Counted from the stretch's first letter, positions 38,601 through 44,085 are shown. The stretch is DNA of 64,000 nt from Coprobacillaceae bacterium UN01-12pH3A (GCA_027676805.1 JAQENU010000004.1:124001-188000); one strand, 5' to 3'. The notes: generated by a model not told the origin, from the letters alone. Numbers and translations are program-made.

Positions 38601-41463
38601 CCTGATCAAATCGAGAGAGTTAAATGAATATAACGTCGGGTATACAGATAAAGTAGGCGGAAATATTGTTGGTACTATCTTTGATGATAGAAATTATGAT
38701 GGTTTCTATGATGATACAAAAGAAGAAGGAATCAATGATATTGAAGTCTTTATCGAACAATATTATTTAGATGATGACAATCATTGGGTGCGTACAGATG
38801 CATTGGCAGATTATGCTTCAACACAGACTCAAACGGTAAACAATCATAAAGGAATCTTTGAATTTAAGGATCTGCCAACGCATATCACCATGGCAGATGG
38901 AAGTGTTCACTTAGCTTCTTATAAAGTACGAATCGATACGATTCCAAATGAATATGGAATTACCCATCTTAATATGCGTACAGGCGATAGTGATGTCTAT
39001 GATGAAATCAGAGACAGTGACTTAGTCTATGAAACAGGCTACTTAAACTTAAATGATGGTAAGAATTCAAATGATGAAAATATCATCGTCGCCTATCCAT
39101 TACAAGAAGATGATGTGCGTAATGAACAGTATATTTATTCTTACAATGGTCAAGATTATGACATCCTGTTAAATCGTACAGTCAATGACTATGATGCCGG
39201 ATTAGTGCCTTATCAGTTAGGCAGCATTGAAGGCGATGTTTGGCTGGACAATAGTGACAACAGTGAAACCAGCTATAATGGAATCAAAGACCAAGATGAA
39301 AAAGGTATTGCAGATCAAACAGTCATCTTATCTCAATATTTATTGAAAAACGGTAAATGGGAAGTAGCAGAAGATGAATATTTGACTGGTACAACCGATG
39401 AAAACGGGCATTACTTATTTAGTGATCTGCCGGTTTATAAGGAAGAGGATGATGGCACTCGCCGTCTCTATGGCTATCAGCTGCGACTTGAAGATATGAC
39501 AGAAGAATACGCTGTGACAAAATATCGTCAGGGAGAAGATCCAACCAAGGACAGTGATCTGAAAGTGGAAACTTCTAGCCTGACAGAAGCAAAAGAATAT
39601 ATCCTTTTAGCAAAGAATGTAACCGATAATGCTTATATCAATAAGCCATATACGATCAAAGTTGATCAAGGGTTATTTGCTAAAGCGCAGTATTACGATA
39701 TTCTAGTAGGTGAACACAATAAGGATTACAGTGCCGGATTTACGGAATATCAATTAGGAAGTATTGAAGGAATTGCCTTTATTGATGATGACTATGATGG
39801 AATCTTCAACAACAGTGATTTATTGAAAGAGGAAATCTTAGTTCAATTAAAACGCTATTATTACAATAGTGATGAAAGAAAATGGATTGAAGACAACCGT
39901 AGTCCAAGAGTCCTTGAAGAAAATGATGAGGACGAGAACCCTGAAACAGCATCAAGACCTGAAAGCGTGTATCGTCAGTTCTTAACAGGGAAAGATGGAC
40001 ATTATATCTTTGAAAACTTAGAAACTTACAAAGAAATTGATGGAAAACGCTATGTCTATGGTTATGAACTATGGATTAATGGCATCCCTCAGGGTTATGC
40101 AGCCACAAAATATCAGCAAAATAATGGTGTTACAGACAGTGCCTTGAATGCCAATACATTGCAGATTATCAAAGAGGATGCTAAGCTGCCGGAAATGAAT
40201 AAAGGCTATATTACAATAGCTGAAAATGTAAGTGCAGAAAGCTATCAAAATCTTTACTACACGATAGGGGATTATGATATTATCTCAGCTAAGCATTTAA
40301 CCGATTACAACGTTGGGTTAACGACGATTGATGAAGGAACAGTTTCCGGAATGGTTTGGGAAGATGAGGATTACAATGGTATTCAGCATGAATCAGAAAG
40401 AGGACTTTCTGATATTGAAGTGACATTGGAAACGTATTATTATCAGGGCAGCAAGTGGCATTTGATAGAAGATCAAAATCAAACTGCCATGACAGGAACA
40501 GATGGAAAATATGAGTTTAACCATCTGCCAACCTTTGGCTATATGAATAATGAACAAGTCCTTTTAGGATATAGAATCAAAATTGAAACCTTGCCTAAGG
40601 GATACAATGTCTCTGATTATCAGTTGAATGGACAATACTTGGATAGTGATTTAAATGAAGAAACCGGGTATCTGGAACATTCTGATGACATTATTGTATT
40701 AGCACAAAAAGCAGATGATACGATTGATCCAAGCTATGTGCTTAACGGTTATAACTTCGTTAAAGTGGATCATGAGACAAATCTGGATGCCGGATTGACC
40801 CCATATAAATCAGGAGATATTGAAGCAATTCTATTTGAAGATGAAAACAGCAATGGTATCTTTGACGAAGGGGAGTCTGTTATTAGCGGACAGCAGGTAA
40901 TGCTTGAAGTGATGGTAGAAGACAGAGCCTCACCAATGACTATTTCTTCCGATACGGGGATTACTGAGGATGGTATCTATCAGCTGTATAACGATACTGT
41001 CGTTACCTCTAATGAAGAAGGAAGAGTGGAATTTAAAGACCTTCCAATGCTCAATAAAGAAACAAATGAATTGTACCGCTATCGTTTGCGTATGATCAAA
41101 CCGGAACAGGCTAACTTCACTTATGTAAAAGCAAATGATATTCATAATGAAGAACCTTTAAATGGTTATGGCAAACGCCATGGATTAGACAGCAATTATT
41201 CAGAACATGATGGTATTACGCATAGTTTTGAATTAGTTGACAATGTTCAGACATATGCAAACAGCAGTAACTATTATGGATTACAGCACAAGCCACAAGA
41301 TATCTTAAAGGATGGTAAACTGTATTTAGGATTATCTTACGCAGAACCGGTAAGCAATATTGATACCGGAGATCGAAATTCACTTGTTAGAATCGCGGGC
41401 TTAATGCTTATATCAGGCTTAGTGATTGTCATGCTGAATAAAAAGAAAAAGGAAGAGGAGTAA
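20677..41463 (+). CDS. Giant cell-surface protein with SdrD_B-like repeats, 6,928 aa
   Basis: One uninterrupted frame. The ATG at 20677 is chosen for the AAGG-rich site just upstream and because it begins a normal signal peptide: basic residues, a hydrophobic core from about 13-28, and VYA before the likely cut at 37. A TTG at 20596 would add 27 residues. Residues 38 to about 4,868 are beta-rich extracellular modules, some like DUF11/isopeptide domains (IGDTVNYYLSGFNNTGNIPV, VVDTLPENF), with a repeated block at about 650-1,300. From about 4,869 on there are some eleven SdrD_B-like repeats with Ca-binding DDKNYDG loops. The end has NIDTGD (6,894-6,899), a hydrophobic helix and KKKKEEE. Cysteines are rare. 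It is probably a wall-anchored, fibre-like adhesin or surface-layer component; its ligand is unknown. Confidence 0.9.
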   Translation: MGTKKRIGKLLKMCMQFVLVFAILFSAMEWNGFSVYAENQERTGATCDTIGRPGVKVSLKKVSGGIETSQMMTSLIGKKEELIVDVVMDAEFDKGEALGLSLQMNLPYLYYGASKEILYSTNIEDVPIDQRGDQLMGIQARIVSGGDFDATDNTKLYKGSMQITSAATVKPSAPQTVRVALSFYGPVPENAAVSVEAGGGYKKYVTEDSVSCDVNYTIAPGKSENSTYTLINSNLTWESVVEQVGEPVMWDKYNYMTYKVTMKNTSVDEDSYFDSFDLNFTVPSFSEKSYGVLDQDIMAWVYNENGDPIKNDDLEITDRSYVGVPNQGGVLVYDVTGKTEEELKKWDLDTYTNVDDDTIIYHYTNNRIINIPIKDKRINMGEERVYYVAVPFANNFPEALNYSFSTKTYPTIYFGQGLSWSKTLNDNNHFVAPRSELNHEKYLLDENNNKVDQLNVAIGDTVNYYLSGFNNTGNIPVFNPVVVDTLPENFDLQKLSIELDYDSSDASYVPTLEQWFKTANLIEFEFKDASGNTSYVDLGSFAPSGDTSTSKVWTLDMNGKIQSYLDTHTGSEFTGHMRFNLTERVYKNAEFNGRIVVNGVASILQEYKNTIDTSYEMWLYTASTTTAEEGYMITPKEVTQDQATVKTEPGVPMISTDGYHYNSANGTYLYGDPLGVAVNEANSGFRYRLGNNSISSIIPAVFESGNLLKMVNGKYYGLIADSITLSKELLAVSEIDSVIITDTSGKIVTLQSNKLITDGDDKIVISKSQWSALANVNKVRVTFKKFNANISIADDINIMINGKPNLVGELTATGSFETKYNNPAADSKATDNGTLKIEAIAPQLTGKSHDAGGNYSSVNTHATGNPARLGVPNKEANTGYIFEVSNASNSPAGETNISVDLSSSVGDKNICSTSFFDSIFRGGACPQNVHGFDVSDVYLSSNHDQVGAIERIEFYDWNQDSSKDTPAVSIDLADITVLSDGRLFIGQDQLAAMERIIEIKVIFSDFYGQSDKTNPEKLMIQIDGTTDWFDNLDAVLTFEPQNPTMADQIKTVTAGLTVKRPSLMVHTNIYYYENTAEKSSAASGNSDGNLTRLGIPYDRNFKYRVSIENKEVSVIDDADLTITLPINDKSGDEAHTGFHTTKVLINKKFFEQYTTINSIALFDRDHLNNGAEFTYDQTSNTFISSDGKTLSFNAEGDLAFSKEDLTDFGISNLGKVIINGQNIKLKDDSTADAWIDFYGYSDSNFGTENTITALTENYLDGIRDDSYKLTAKDSSISTVSKMYFDTILTAGFKDSEQTQDTNRFDQTSTQVEDVRFGYRDTSGGYSSSANDGNSFKDDSELDIGYKAIGSYMLDFRQYLNVGTNYPIDSNPLSGYLGYVSQEHQGMNYIYTQSFNTAANLEMTMNLPSDKFDTYYIKVDPRAIDYLQSITITRSDGTTQTSQTLERDEWISKVGNGIEQDQNNQPYFRINLADENADLYETVAAGSTNTSYYKSPIDYEAVNPVTSIVFNLNINQTESGDGINANNPDFGSWYNPNDQKTKYMFEVTGRFYETGKAEATASTELKVGGDRSKERVDSANNNVRSNWSYKNTYQYKTGYWWNERTTREYDARHLQSTAWVNVRNDNNQVLKGVHDSPSINQDTDVEYSRKDYFAVSFYRESAAANHDYKSGNNGWTNQDLDDWINKVSFADEVYLEDTLPKIRKDDTNEYYGFLTEDLLISEELYKYIDRIELTKQKVVKDSGSTAVPDSSNGMKGYKTTVEQTPFITLTQSDLGTKDADNYYKILFKYKEKEADAVSNAANEIVFEQDDYLYGYKIVLKNIPGNADYARELLGNNDLFAADPHGNSSKVDIKVGGYVYLIKDINPVSDATNTIKSTLKNDYADTLINQKTDIAYLMGFRMPFKAGYKIEGLNSETTQLDYESVSDTANNIESNMTPHTTTFGIKVWNQSNGADPIKDKATRIKTVEITNNLDSRYNLKQIHIPGEFIDGTWFNVTSVKLNYSLSSGNASTLFDNDTGNVNSKDITPYLIKSGTDYYFDVNKFIAEIAGSLPKYTVDNSAETYVKEHINSFVVTMSAVNPDVEKEETLLAASQYLSVDKNEGFAITYDGVWADRSETDITNDTWTSQSRPTFGMSPNNYPAISTATTTNVKFTAADFNAENYQGNITGTTGTKNYNIANLVGKMEVAINRGAAVNGANSFAYDRSENADGTIVELPVDQKHIVPYDYIDYTLSIKASADSPIPLQHADLRFTAPDGQRIVGWKIKANGAANIDSDDITASVKGASADIPMLAEHYYLQDNAGTETNYKELNISIGDTAKSELENQIQAGQAVEIIVYTQMNAELKDSDGNPAFEGKTVTAKYEAVCQPKHTYSQYSISGNGNNTAYYGDNYYSSDNDVLYYRKKTDFYRKNGTPYKGNDYTSIITSKVTFKDSNDLYFDYSFTDNTTQYDGQKMTLKVSGKDSITNANVDAANDLHHDMAEMIYEVSFLSKETTSSGTERYFKGFDLTKKPEFKYPANMNETQPIKVEYLFDVNGVDTWIDESLVDEPSDARMAVLNTAYLVTEAKKIRWTYYDVPAFGTDGKEIIFATISDPFVFEGLGRYNDIRENDTTPIKDRYTMVTEGQVTPIHQHKETIDNTIDDVKTPITLDNSVNYYGEGGDETSIARERPVLTYQTQIFDTQEKAAANYDATAIQKKGYRPNDTMWYKVSVNNNKLSAAEAAAGNQGVLLDPVFYDKVPEYVTANMNNLHVRWLDADGNVKTDAPKIQVKTLMNVTAPDYGGDMVVPKSSVKEGAGGNLTGKNFDDIIPNKDNSTEIHYTVYEFSFEGNARLEVGEQIEIWYEATAREENLPMVYVNDGGNVYPEYYPKMGEYYQNSFNQGNSGSIAGWPLVATGRGGSLGDGRIRAVDNSNIMMDMSYLIHDVGISGTINANVDRWEFLTGSTTYIPGNASNNPGTTRSASVYGNNGVLMDYDSASGSVYQKVKYVPSVTGSDLDVMPTATQYQGTGNANRDLYRYVVQPRTNLNETSWDNKAMHTPILWSEARTHLQTAWLAASSQIIPNQEAGETGVQYTNHALEYLGNGYTKYFGWNKTNPNYNYYVYDNYGQHARHALFSDDSIPTLEYDESYKARLSAYNYGDWSLDGVEFIYVLPRGVSPQFDDSGNIVVGGTTLTSGNSYSGGYTAIDSANISVQVIQDPTNINAGYLSPKKVQDPLLVQTNMNTTSDNYDASNAYYDNADAQSWVLKITVNQDLKKWFNRGSDTGYILNVDVNCHVDSTNESEYWYDKVFAKPIDTDNSLYYQIYDMTSWQGATKDKIYKTGYGSLSTQFGGMDYLWDGYDNANDVDLVTNYNNGSPNMPYINGFNIQNSEVSIDTDVNGVTVSGNQKAYYGSGNTSTYAATGTRAHMRKPLIRTWTTMGDDIDGKDPNAYYVHPEAGTGILNIHVENKYYWNDQSTNGHGALIGSADSNNAVRHLHNYSTDGGSQGTLFFPVITNILPEGVVPKDVNGEPFTKDNAVNDGMTLKWDIYDGQTKNNLNTLEKGLYTTRVEYIELDKEDGSGKEGRFKVTFYQDQTTQGNNPDAKIVSGDTRVYSIDLVTVKEPDKTMKDGKENSDLLAQYQSNHTYVTSQLPGFKFITDGDIAGNPFYVGAPWSPYYANKYNTGDGRKDAIVRTLKRPNNNYYDTGGTLPSLPVNILNTNYDVISQKNDRYNESDVFNLEDYTDIRSKVLLDDAYKDFDMNGAFSHVDVPAEGDINDQGVHTSMRIRTKYARLEVENRVGDKENSADALRDTEAVNGVDHYPTTNFDNPNYTKTDQDHRQYADHLWYTTKVSNTPANNTDYMHKGDIQHSKIIVSVKLPSIVSYQEQYYLEYKDALGGIVKLSKADIENPDPAVNRGWQIKNINTVIDPVTHEETQVFEIITPGETTDYDEYLAGKTLAGYFGSGDSFELKIETVIDNLDTADTVLTGDNYWDDHYYAQSYVTLHEVDGAYLGMNGLTKQSTDLIEFVREVQDQAKDLADPDSKEMDYDFDGDLEERYASDTSGRVTVLKPKADIRLDTSIKRNQLNNPDAGIVVAEDPSIKGATLMTVYMDEVVNRGGAVPEFVVDYRVPYRGTTSGTIYEAPMSSPELNSSVRKIRTGVWELPDAADYTGPSSIAELENKLKVHIYALVVNDPGTFPYTVPGTPGEYTGAQWKDLGSYGLTDNQVIDLENLSYSGGVVQIRYVIKADDTADSKATQKYPVPQGFRLDIDANADTTDKKEEMDEIDPNRDNVKELPDSVKENAAFIQLTTAHKTSTTVKLHANNFAAVWARYDDSQYTALSTAARAGYFVNTELPAIQVDLTPYYFHRYKKEDESYGFEWSDTDMVIKQGFSTMLKYKMTIKNLTDAEIAMTEFAGEEQDNATGPEISAILPYMEDIMDTKYNYVDAHSQDYTNAFVNTAYTSDVRIERDQAQWTYYVQDSDGFVKANSRIKDVDFKSYKKSADLSGVDRKILTWSFDGYLEPGETIAVEFMVPIGTKDFGMISPDLLNCSGFGFLQGSFKGYIPPSENTNETYSVEIDSRDINDNGKTISEATLVKRVGGISFESKQSLNRLKYSYSEYDTSGLETTRPSLVPEGTDYNFRSVILNPDNYGEPGYKQAIIYDVLPYANDRNIVNPLDRNDPDSPAASRDSTWAGWVIPETIKVLKTTTPAAGGTVTAELVENTDYEAWVGPFEKNGSEIIAKDISQLPEFKDTQNTEFYSKLYADENLRRQYFVKLSELKALEATNKEKYAGLSKNIQAIWVQIKDGSNLGLDGSMKFELNYSLHSPLNLPQYNGAITSDMGDDVIRQNVADYTGWNTFAVQAKASSNDNPISVVESPRAGVYLNAPVEKGYIGSYVWYDANYNADIDEGEYVRRDDGRLIFKNKTKDLDYDGINDDPGINGVLVELLSENGYPVNKLGEAVVEEEGTGKFILIDEATGLKKKDVNGTYLYTIYGPATYTTEADAYGNNGYFVISNVTPGNYKLRYTFPEKTYNTHALTTLEIGDTKAKMDVYRDGNTLPDLGNPGQGDVESDAQTVTNKLVVQTADSIRIDAIGSDPSTYAAYDAKMTSYNVGVSKAYIYAGTAWVDETLDPTDSNNVISDGLIGAGEKRLENVDVVFYEITDTGLVQAINADGQPAITKTDADGNFEMSLYPERSYIARVNTANTDGVYKPSPITLNTDPKVQNNDNDLILSDDKLYNQTFTLHTGVEFNASGKPIMDADGNFYGKYNYIGLGFVEAGRGYLGKYVWDDKNYDGIRGDYLDADGNLVSEPGLGNVKFILERYYFDDTDHVWKPIPDAPTVEQTTNTGGSYTFQNVKTTYTLGDKVYLAGYKIKVDPSTLPADYAVTKYQMNSGKNDSDLPILSTDGYLTSVNDHDTQSQMIIIAEKADEHTQPDHIKAYNGINYNTADGRMILDLDIGLTTKDKAVLTGVVWDDKNYDGIQNQYQSDIGPVDEPGIADVELEVLQYYYKDSQWIKNAAYTSPTVKTDANGVYTVNQLESYITADGQNYITGYKIHIKDIDSKYAVTKYKATTDTTLDSNLIDENLNLTEDNEYLIVAKKVSNLNYAPEYIIQNNLGNFDIHKVEDIHHYDAGLTAYEKAEISGKIWEDKNYDGIINQYKETDDSLVDEPGIDHVTLHLEQYYLDENQQWKQVPVSIWNPADHQEVTNADGDYLFTDVDTHVVINDQRYLAGYKVTVDKDTVSDKENYGITLYRVDTANDERNSDLSSQYKMQKEDEYIIIADKAATGKENTPYIIELNGNRYDLVTVADSDKHDGGYTLYQKSTISGNVFADEDYDGLYDTEESYSDIKDALTAGQKLEVTLTAYYLDENSIWQPLLNAGMPVQRVVEVDENGQYIFDQVPTQVYVNDKHYLAGYTLSINLIPEGFGVTKYLQNAGQNDSALYKEGSDLLITKTSPDDGYTGTAAEETNGYIIAAYHNKTNDIVNSSSVINGYDLIKSRELNEYNVGYTDKVGGNIVGTIFDDRNYDGFYDDTKEEGINDIEVFIEQYYLDDDNHWVRTDALADYASTQTQTVNNHKGIFEFKDLPTHITMADGSVHLASYKVRIDTIPNEYGITHLNMRTGDSDVYDEIRDSDLVYETGYLNLNDGKNSNDENIIVAYPLQEDDVRNEQYIYSYNGQDYDILLNRTVNDYDAGLVPYQLGSIEGDVWLDNSDNSETSYNGIKDQDEKGIADQTVILSQYLLKNGKWEVAEDEYLTGTTDENGHYLFSDLPVYKEEDDGTRRLYGYQLRLEDMTEEYAVTKYRQGEDPTKDSDLKVETSSLTEAKEYILLAKNVTDNAYINKPYTIKVDQGLFAKAQYYDILVGEHNKDYSAGFTEYQLGSIEGIAFIDDDYDGIFNNSDLLKEEILVQLKRYYYNSDERKWIEDNRSPRVLEENDEDENPETASRPESVYRQFLTGKDGHYIFENLETYKEIDGKRYVYGYELWINGIPQGYAATKYQQNNGVTDSALNANTLQIIKEDAKLPEMNKGYITIAENVSAESYQNLYYTIGDYDIISAKHLTDYNVGLTTIDEGTVSGMVWEDEDYNGIQHESERGLSDIEVTLETYYYQGSKWHLIEDQNQTAMTGTDGKYEFNHLPTFGYMNNEQVLLGYRIKIETLPKGYNVSDYQLNGQYLDSDLNEETGYLEHSDDIIVLAQKADDTIDPSYVLNGYNFVKVDHETNLDAGLTPYKSGDIEAILFEDENSNGIFDEGESVISGQQVMLEVMVEDRASPMTISSDTGITEDGIYQLYNDTVVTSNEEGRVEFKDLPMLNKETNELYRYRLRMIKPEQANFTYVKANDIHNEEPLNGYGKRHGLDSNYSEHDGITHSFELVDNVQTYANSSNYYGLQHKPQDILKDGKLYLGLSYAEPVSNIDTGDRNSLVRIAGLMLISGLVIVMLNKKKKEEE
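22621..24540 (+). repeat. Three diverged N-terminal modules in the giant protein
   Basis: Protein-level repeats starting near 22621, 23182 and 23851. Each opens with a Pro/Tyr segment followed by a GxPLGVxx or RLGIPxxx turn and a Tyr/Phe-Arg strand. Each continues with a block ending in a predicted strand such as NKVRVTFKKF, EIKVIFSDFYG or KVIINGQNI. Identity is low at DNA level, so these are old duplications. Confidence 0.5.
35281..41340 (+). repeat. About eleven SdrD_B-like repeats in the giant protein
   Basis: Each unit of roughly 160-190 residues begins with a strand such as SGKIWEDKNYDGI. A Pro-Gly or Gly-Ile turn (DEPGI) and a strand of the type LEQYYLDEN-W follow, and most units end with DAGLT or a similar YxxGxT. 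Approximate unit starts: 35281, 35961, 36454, 37011, 37531, 38085, 38656, 39219, 39755, 40333 and 40813. The D-x-[DN]-x-D-G loops match the calcium-binding loops of staphylococcal SdrD B domains. The DNA copies are well diverged. Confidence 0.8.
41356..41460 (+). other. C-terminal wall-sorting signal with atypical motif NIDTGD
   Basis: NIDTGD, then about nine residues, a hydrophobic helix (IAGLMLISGLVIVML) and NKKKKEEE. The layout is that of a sortase substrate, but the motif has Asn-Ile-Asp where LPxTG proteins have Leu-Pro-x. Confidence 0.65.
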
Positions 41464-41487
41464 TACGCATTACTCCTTTTCTTTCTT
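41457..41487 (+). terminator. Terminator overlapping the giant gene stop codon
   Basis: GGAGTAAT (41457-41464) pairs with ATTACTCC (41469-41476) around ACGC, then TTTTCTTTC. The T run is broken, so read-through into the next gene is plausible. Confidence 0.75.
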
Positions 41488-41500
41488 ATAGGAGGATGGA

Positions 41501-42940
41501 ATGAAAAAGAAAGGAATTATCTTCACATGTATTGGCTTAATTATTATCATAGCCAGTGGATTTTATCTAAACAGAAAAGATCATTCATCATCTCATCTCT
41601 TTTTTAAAGGAGATACAAGCAAGGTTCTGCAACAGAACAAAGATCGAAAAGACACATATATCGTAGGGGTTTCTCAGCTGCCAATGACGATGCAGCCTTA
41701 TTTACAGCTGACAGAGGGATCACGTGTAGTAAATGATTTAGCTTTTCCTTCGCTTGCGAAGAAGACAGACGGAGATTACAAGTATCAACTGGCCAAGAGT
41801 ATCGTCTTTCAAGATGAGAGCAGTGCTAGAATAAAGCTTGATTCGACTTCTTCCTTTAGTGATGGCTGTAAAATAACGGTAGAGGATCTCTTATATTCGT
41901 TTATGTTTTATAATCATCCCAACATAGCTTATGATAATAAAGCGATGTATACTTGCATTAAGGGGATGAGTGAGTATCAAAATGGAGCGAGTGATGGGAT
42001 TAGCGGTATTACCAAGCTCTCTGATCAAGAAGTACAAATTGATTTTATTAAAACATCATGGGAAATGCTTCAGGTTTTTGAAATACCCATTCTGCATCCA
42101 CAGGATCATGATTATTCTGCTTTTGACATGAGGAAAACGCAATTAGGCTGCGGAGCGTATAAGCTTGACAAGCATATTCTTTATCAGGAGATGGAATTAA
42201 CAAAAAATACTTACAGTCATCAAAGTGTCCCATATAAAACGATAAAGGTAGTGCCGGCTGATTTCAGCCAGCTTGAAGCACAAAACATAGATACAATGAT
42301 CATCAATTCGACTCAATTAGAGGAAATAAAGAATTTAGGCAGTTATCAAATATCTCAGCAAGGAATGAAAGATCAGGATTTTATTTTGTTTAATCTCAAT
42401 AATGAAGAGATGGCAGATATACAAAAACGACGTGAGATAGCGGAATCTATTGATACAAAAACATTATTTAAAGAGACTTATGAAACCGGGATGCAGTCTG
42501 CGGGATTTTTGGCCTGTGAAAAAGAGGACCCTAATTATCTTTCTTTGATGAAATCGAAGAAACACAGTTTAAATAAAAGCATTATTTTTCAATTCGGCTA
42601 TCAGGCAACTGAACAAGGTCTTTACGAAGCATTGACTAAACAACTATTAAATGCGGGGGTAAATGTTGAAGGACGAAAGAAACCAACTTATTCTCCCATT
42701 GTTGAAGAAACAGATATTTCTCTCTATTATTACAGTGGTCAAATCGATACTTTATTGAATAGTTGGGATTTAAGTGAATTCTATGCACAATTAGATGGAA
42801 AATCATTGATTGAAAGCGGGGATTTGCTTGAAAAGTATTTAACGGAACAGGTTTATGGCATTCCCTTGCATTATGAAAATTATTATATTGTGCATCTGTG
42901 CAATAAAAAAGATCTTGGTCTATTAAATGATATGAATTAG
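41501..42940 (+). CDS. Membrane-tethered family-5 solute-binding protein
   Basis: A 479-residue protein with an N-terminal hydrophobic segment (about residues 5-22) and a large extracellular SBP_bac_5-like (peptide-binding OppA/DppA-type) fold: QLPMTMQPYLQL, DYKYQLAKSIVFQDESSARI and FSDGCKITVEDLLYSF are typical. There is no lipobox cysteine at the end of the hydrophobic segment, so it is probably held by an uncleaved anchor. TAGGAGGATGG precedes the start, 38 bases after the giant gene. No permease or ATPase genes follow, so it is an orphan binding protein that may sense or capture peptides, possibly with the giant protein. Confidence 0.75.
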   Translation: MKKKGIIFTCIGLIIIIASGFYLNRKDHSSSHLFFKGDTSKVLQQNKDRKDTYIVGVSQLPMTMQPYLQLTEGSRVVNDLAFPSLAKKTDGDYKYQLAKSIVFQDESSARIKLDSTSSFSDGCKITVEDLLYSFMFYNHPNIAYDNKAMYTCIKGMSEYQNGASDGISGITKLSDQEVQIDFIKTSWEMLQVFEIPILHPQDHDYSAFDMRKTQLGCGAYKLDKHILYQEMELTKNTYSHQSVPYKTIKVVPADFSQLEAQNIDTMIINSTQLEEIKNLGSYQISQQGMKDQDFILFNLNNEEMADIQKRREIAESIDTKTLFKETYETGMQSAGFLACEKEDPNYLSLMKSKKHSLNKSIIFQFGYQATEQGLYEALTKQLLNAGVNVEGRKKPTYSPIVEETDISLYYYSGQIDTLLNSWDLSEFYAQLDGKSLIESGDLLEKYLTEQVYGIPLHYENYYIVHLCNKKDLGLLNDMN

Positions 42941-42948
42941 CGTATAAG

Positions 42949-42983
42949 AAAACAGTCCTTTATTTATAGAAGGACTGTTTTTA
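42949..42983. terminator. Bidirectional terminator between the SBP and NERD genes
   Basis: AAAACAGTCCTT (42949-42960) pairs perfectly with AAGGACTGTTTT (42970-42981), with T-rich tails on both strands. Confidence 0.9.
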
Positions 42984-43973
42984 CTTGCTTGTATTTCCTA
43001 AAAATATGTCTAAAATAGCGTTTCCGTACTTTTGAACTTTGACTTCTCCAAATCCGGGAGTTTCTTTTATTTCCTCTAATGTTGTTGGATATTTATCAAT
43101 CAGGGCATCCATTGCTTTATTATTAAAAACGATATACGCAGCAATATTTTCAGCCTTAGCTGTCTCATATCGAAATTTTTTAAGTTTATCATATAATAGC
43201 GCTTTATCTAATCTTTTAGGTTCTTCTATGATGAATTCATTATAACGTTTTAGATAATCAGTAGTATTTCCTTTATTGTAGGTTAAGAATGATTCTGCCC
43301 ATTGTCTAGTTAGCGTATCAGATGATGGCTTTATTTTAGAAGCATTATATTCTGATTTCATATATTCAATCAGCTGATCTGCACGGATGATCTTAGATTT
43401 GATGTTTTTAGGTGCATAGCGAGTGTTTAGGATCGTTTTGGAATTAGCAATAACGACGATGGGCTTGTATGTAATATCAAATGATTTATTGATAATCAGT
43501 TTCTTAATCGCCCCCGCCTCATTTAGCTTTATCTTCTTAATGACCTGAAGATGCCTTTCATTTTGAGTAATGGGAGAGTAGATTCCTTCTGAAATATAAC
43601 GTTTGCCAAAATAAACTTTTCTGATAAAGCTGCCATCATTGTTTACAGTTATATTGCCATAGAGATTTTTGTATTCAATGATAAAGCAAAGCTTTGGTGT
43701 AAAAACAAGAAAATCGATTTGAGCAGTAAAGCCATCAATTTCAAAATAAACATCATGCAGAATATATAATGGCATATGACTGTTCTGCAGCTCATAAATG
43801 ATAGAATTTTCACCTAACAGACCGTACTCTAACAGTTTAATATCCTTTTTTATTTTCTCTTTTCCGACGTCATTAAGTTTAGATTCTAATGTTTCAAGCT
43901 GATTGATTTGATCCTGCAGTGAGGCAGAATTATTCAGAAAAATGGGTTCCTTATACTGGTTAAAAATACTCAT
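42981..43973 (-). CDS. NERD-domain protein with C-terminal HRDC domain
   Basis: A 330-residue protein. Residues about 50-165 form a nuclease-related NERD domain (GLLGENSIIYELQN, then IDFLVFTPKLCFIIEYKNL with the Asp/Glu-x-Lys active-site pattern of PD-(D/E)XK-like folds). Residues about 265-330 are an HRDC-type nucleic-acid-binding domain (AAYIVFNNKAMDALIDKYP, TPGFGEVKVQKYG). This domain pair suggests a DNA- or RNA-processing role; the activity is unproven. AAGGAGA lies 6 bases before the start. Monocistronic. Confidence 0.85.
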   Translation of the reverse strand: MSIFNQYKEPIFLNNSASLQDQINQLETLESKLNDVGKEKIKKDIKLLEYGLLGENSIIYELQNSHMPLYILHDVYFEIDGFTAQIDFLVFTPKLCFIIEYKNLYGNITVNNDGSFIRKVYFGKRYISEGIYSPITQNERHLQVIKKIKLNEAGAIKKLIINKSFDITYKPIVVIANSKTILNTRYAPKNIKSKIIRADQLIEYMKSEYNASKIKPSSDTLTRQWAESFLTYNKGNTTDYLKRYNEFIIEEPKRLDKALLYDKLKKFRYETAKAENIAAYIVFNNKAMDALIDKYPTTLEEIKETPGFGEVKVQKYGNAILDIFLGNTSK

Positions 43974-44055
43974 ATGTTTCTCCTTTTATATGAATAGTAT
44001 ATCATAATTGATATACGCATTTCATCATCTAAATGCAGGCTTTGTCTAAAAAGCA

Positions 44056-44082
44056 AAGAAAAAGCCTCGCAAAAGAGGCTGT
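44056..44082 (-). terminator. Terminator of the NAD synthetase gene
   Basis: On the minus strand GCCTC and GAGGC form a stem around TTTTGC, followed by TTTTTC. Confidence 0.75.
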
Positions 44083-44085
44083 TTA

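Noticed and set aside
20774..41145. Numerous short frames on both strands inside the giant gene
   Set aside because: All lie within one continuous, compositionally protein-like frame with repeats, and lack ribosome binding sites.
35281..41340. CRISPR array or recent DNA tandem repeats
   Set aside because: The periodicity is at protein level with unit length near 500-580 bases and strongly diverged DNA; there are no short identical repeats with spacers.
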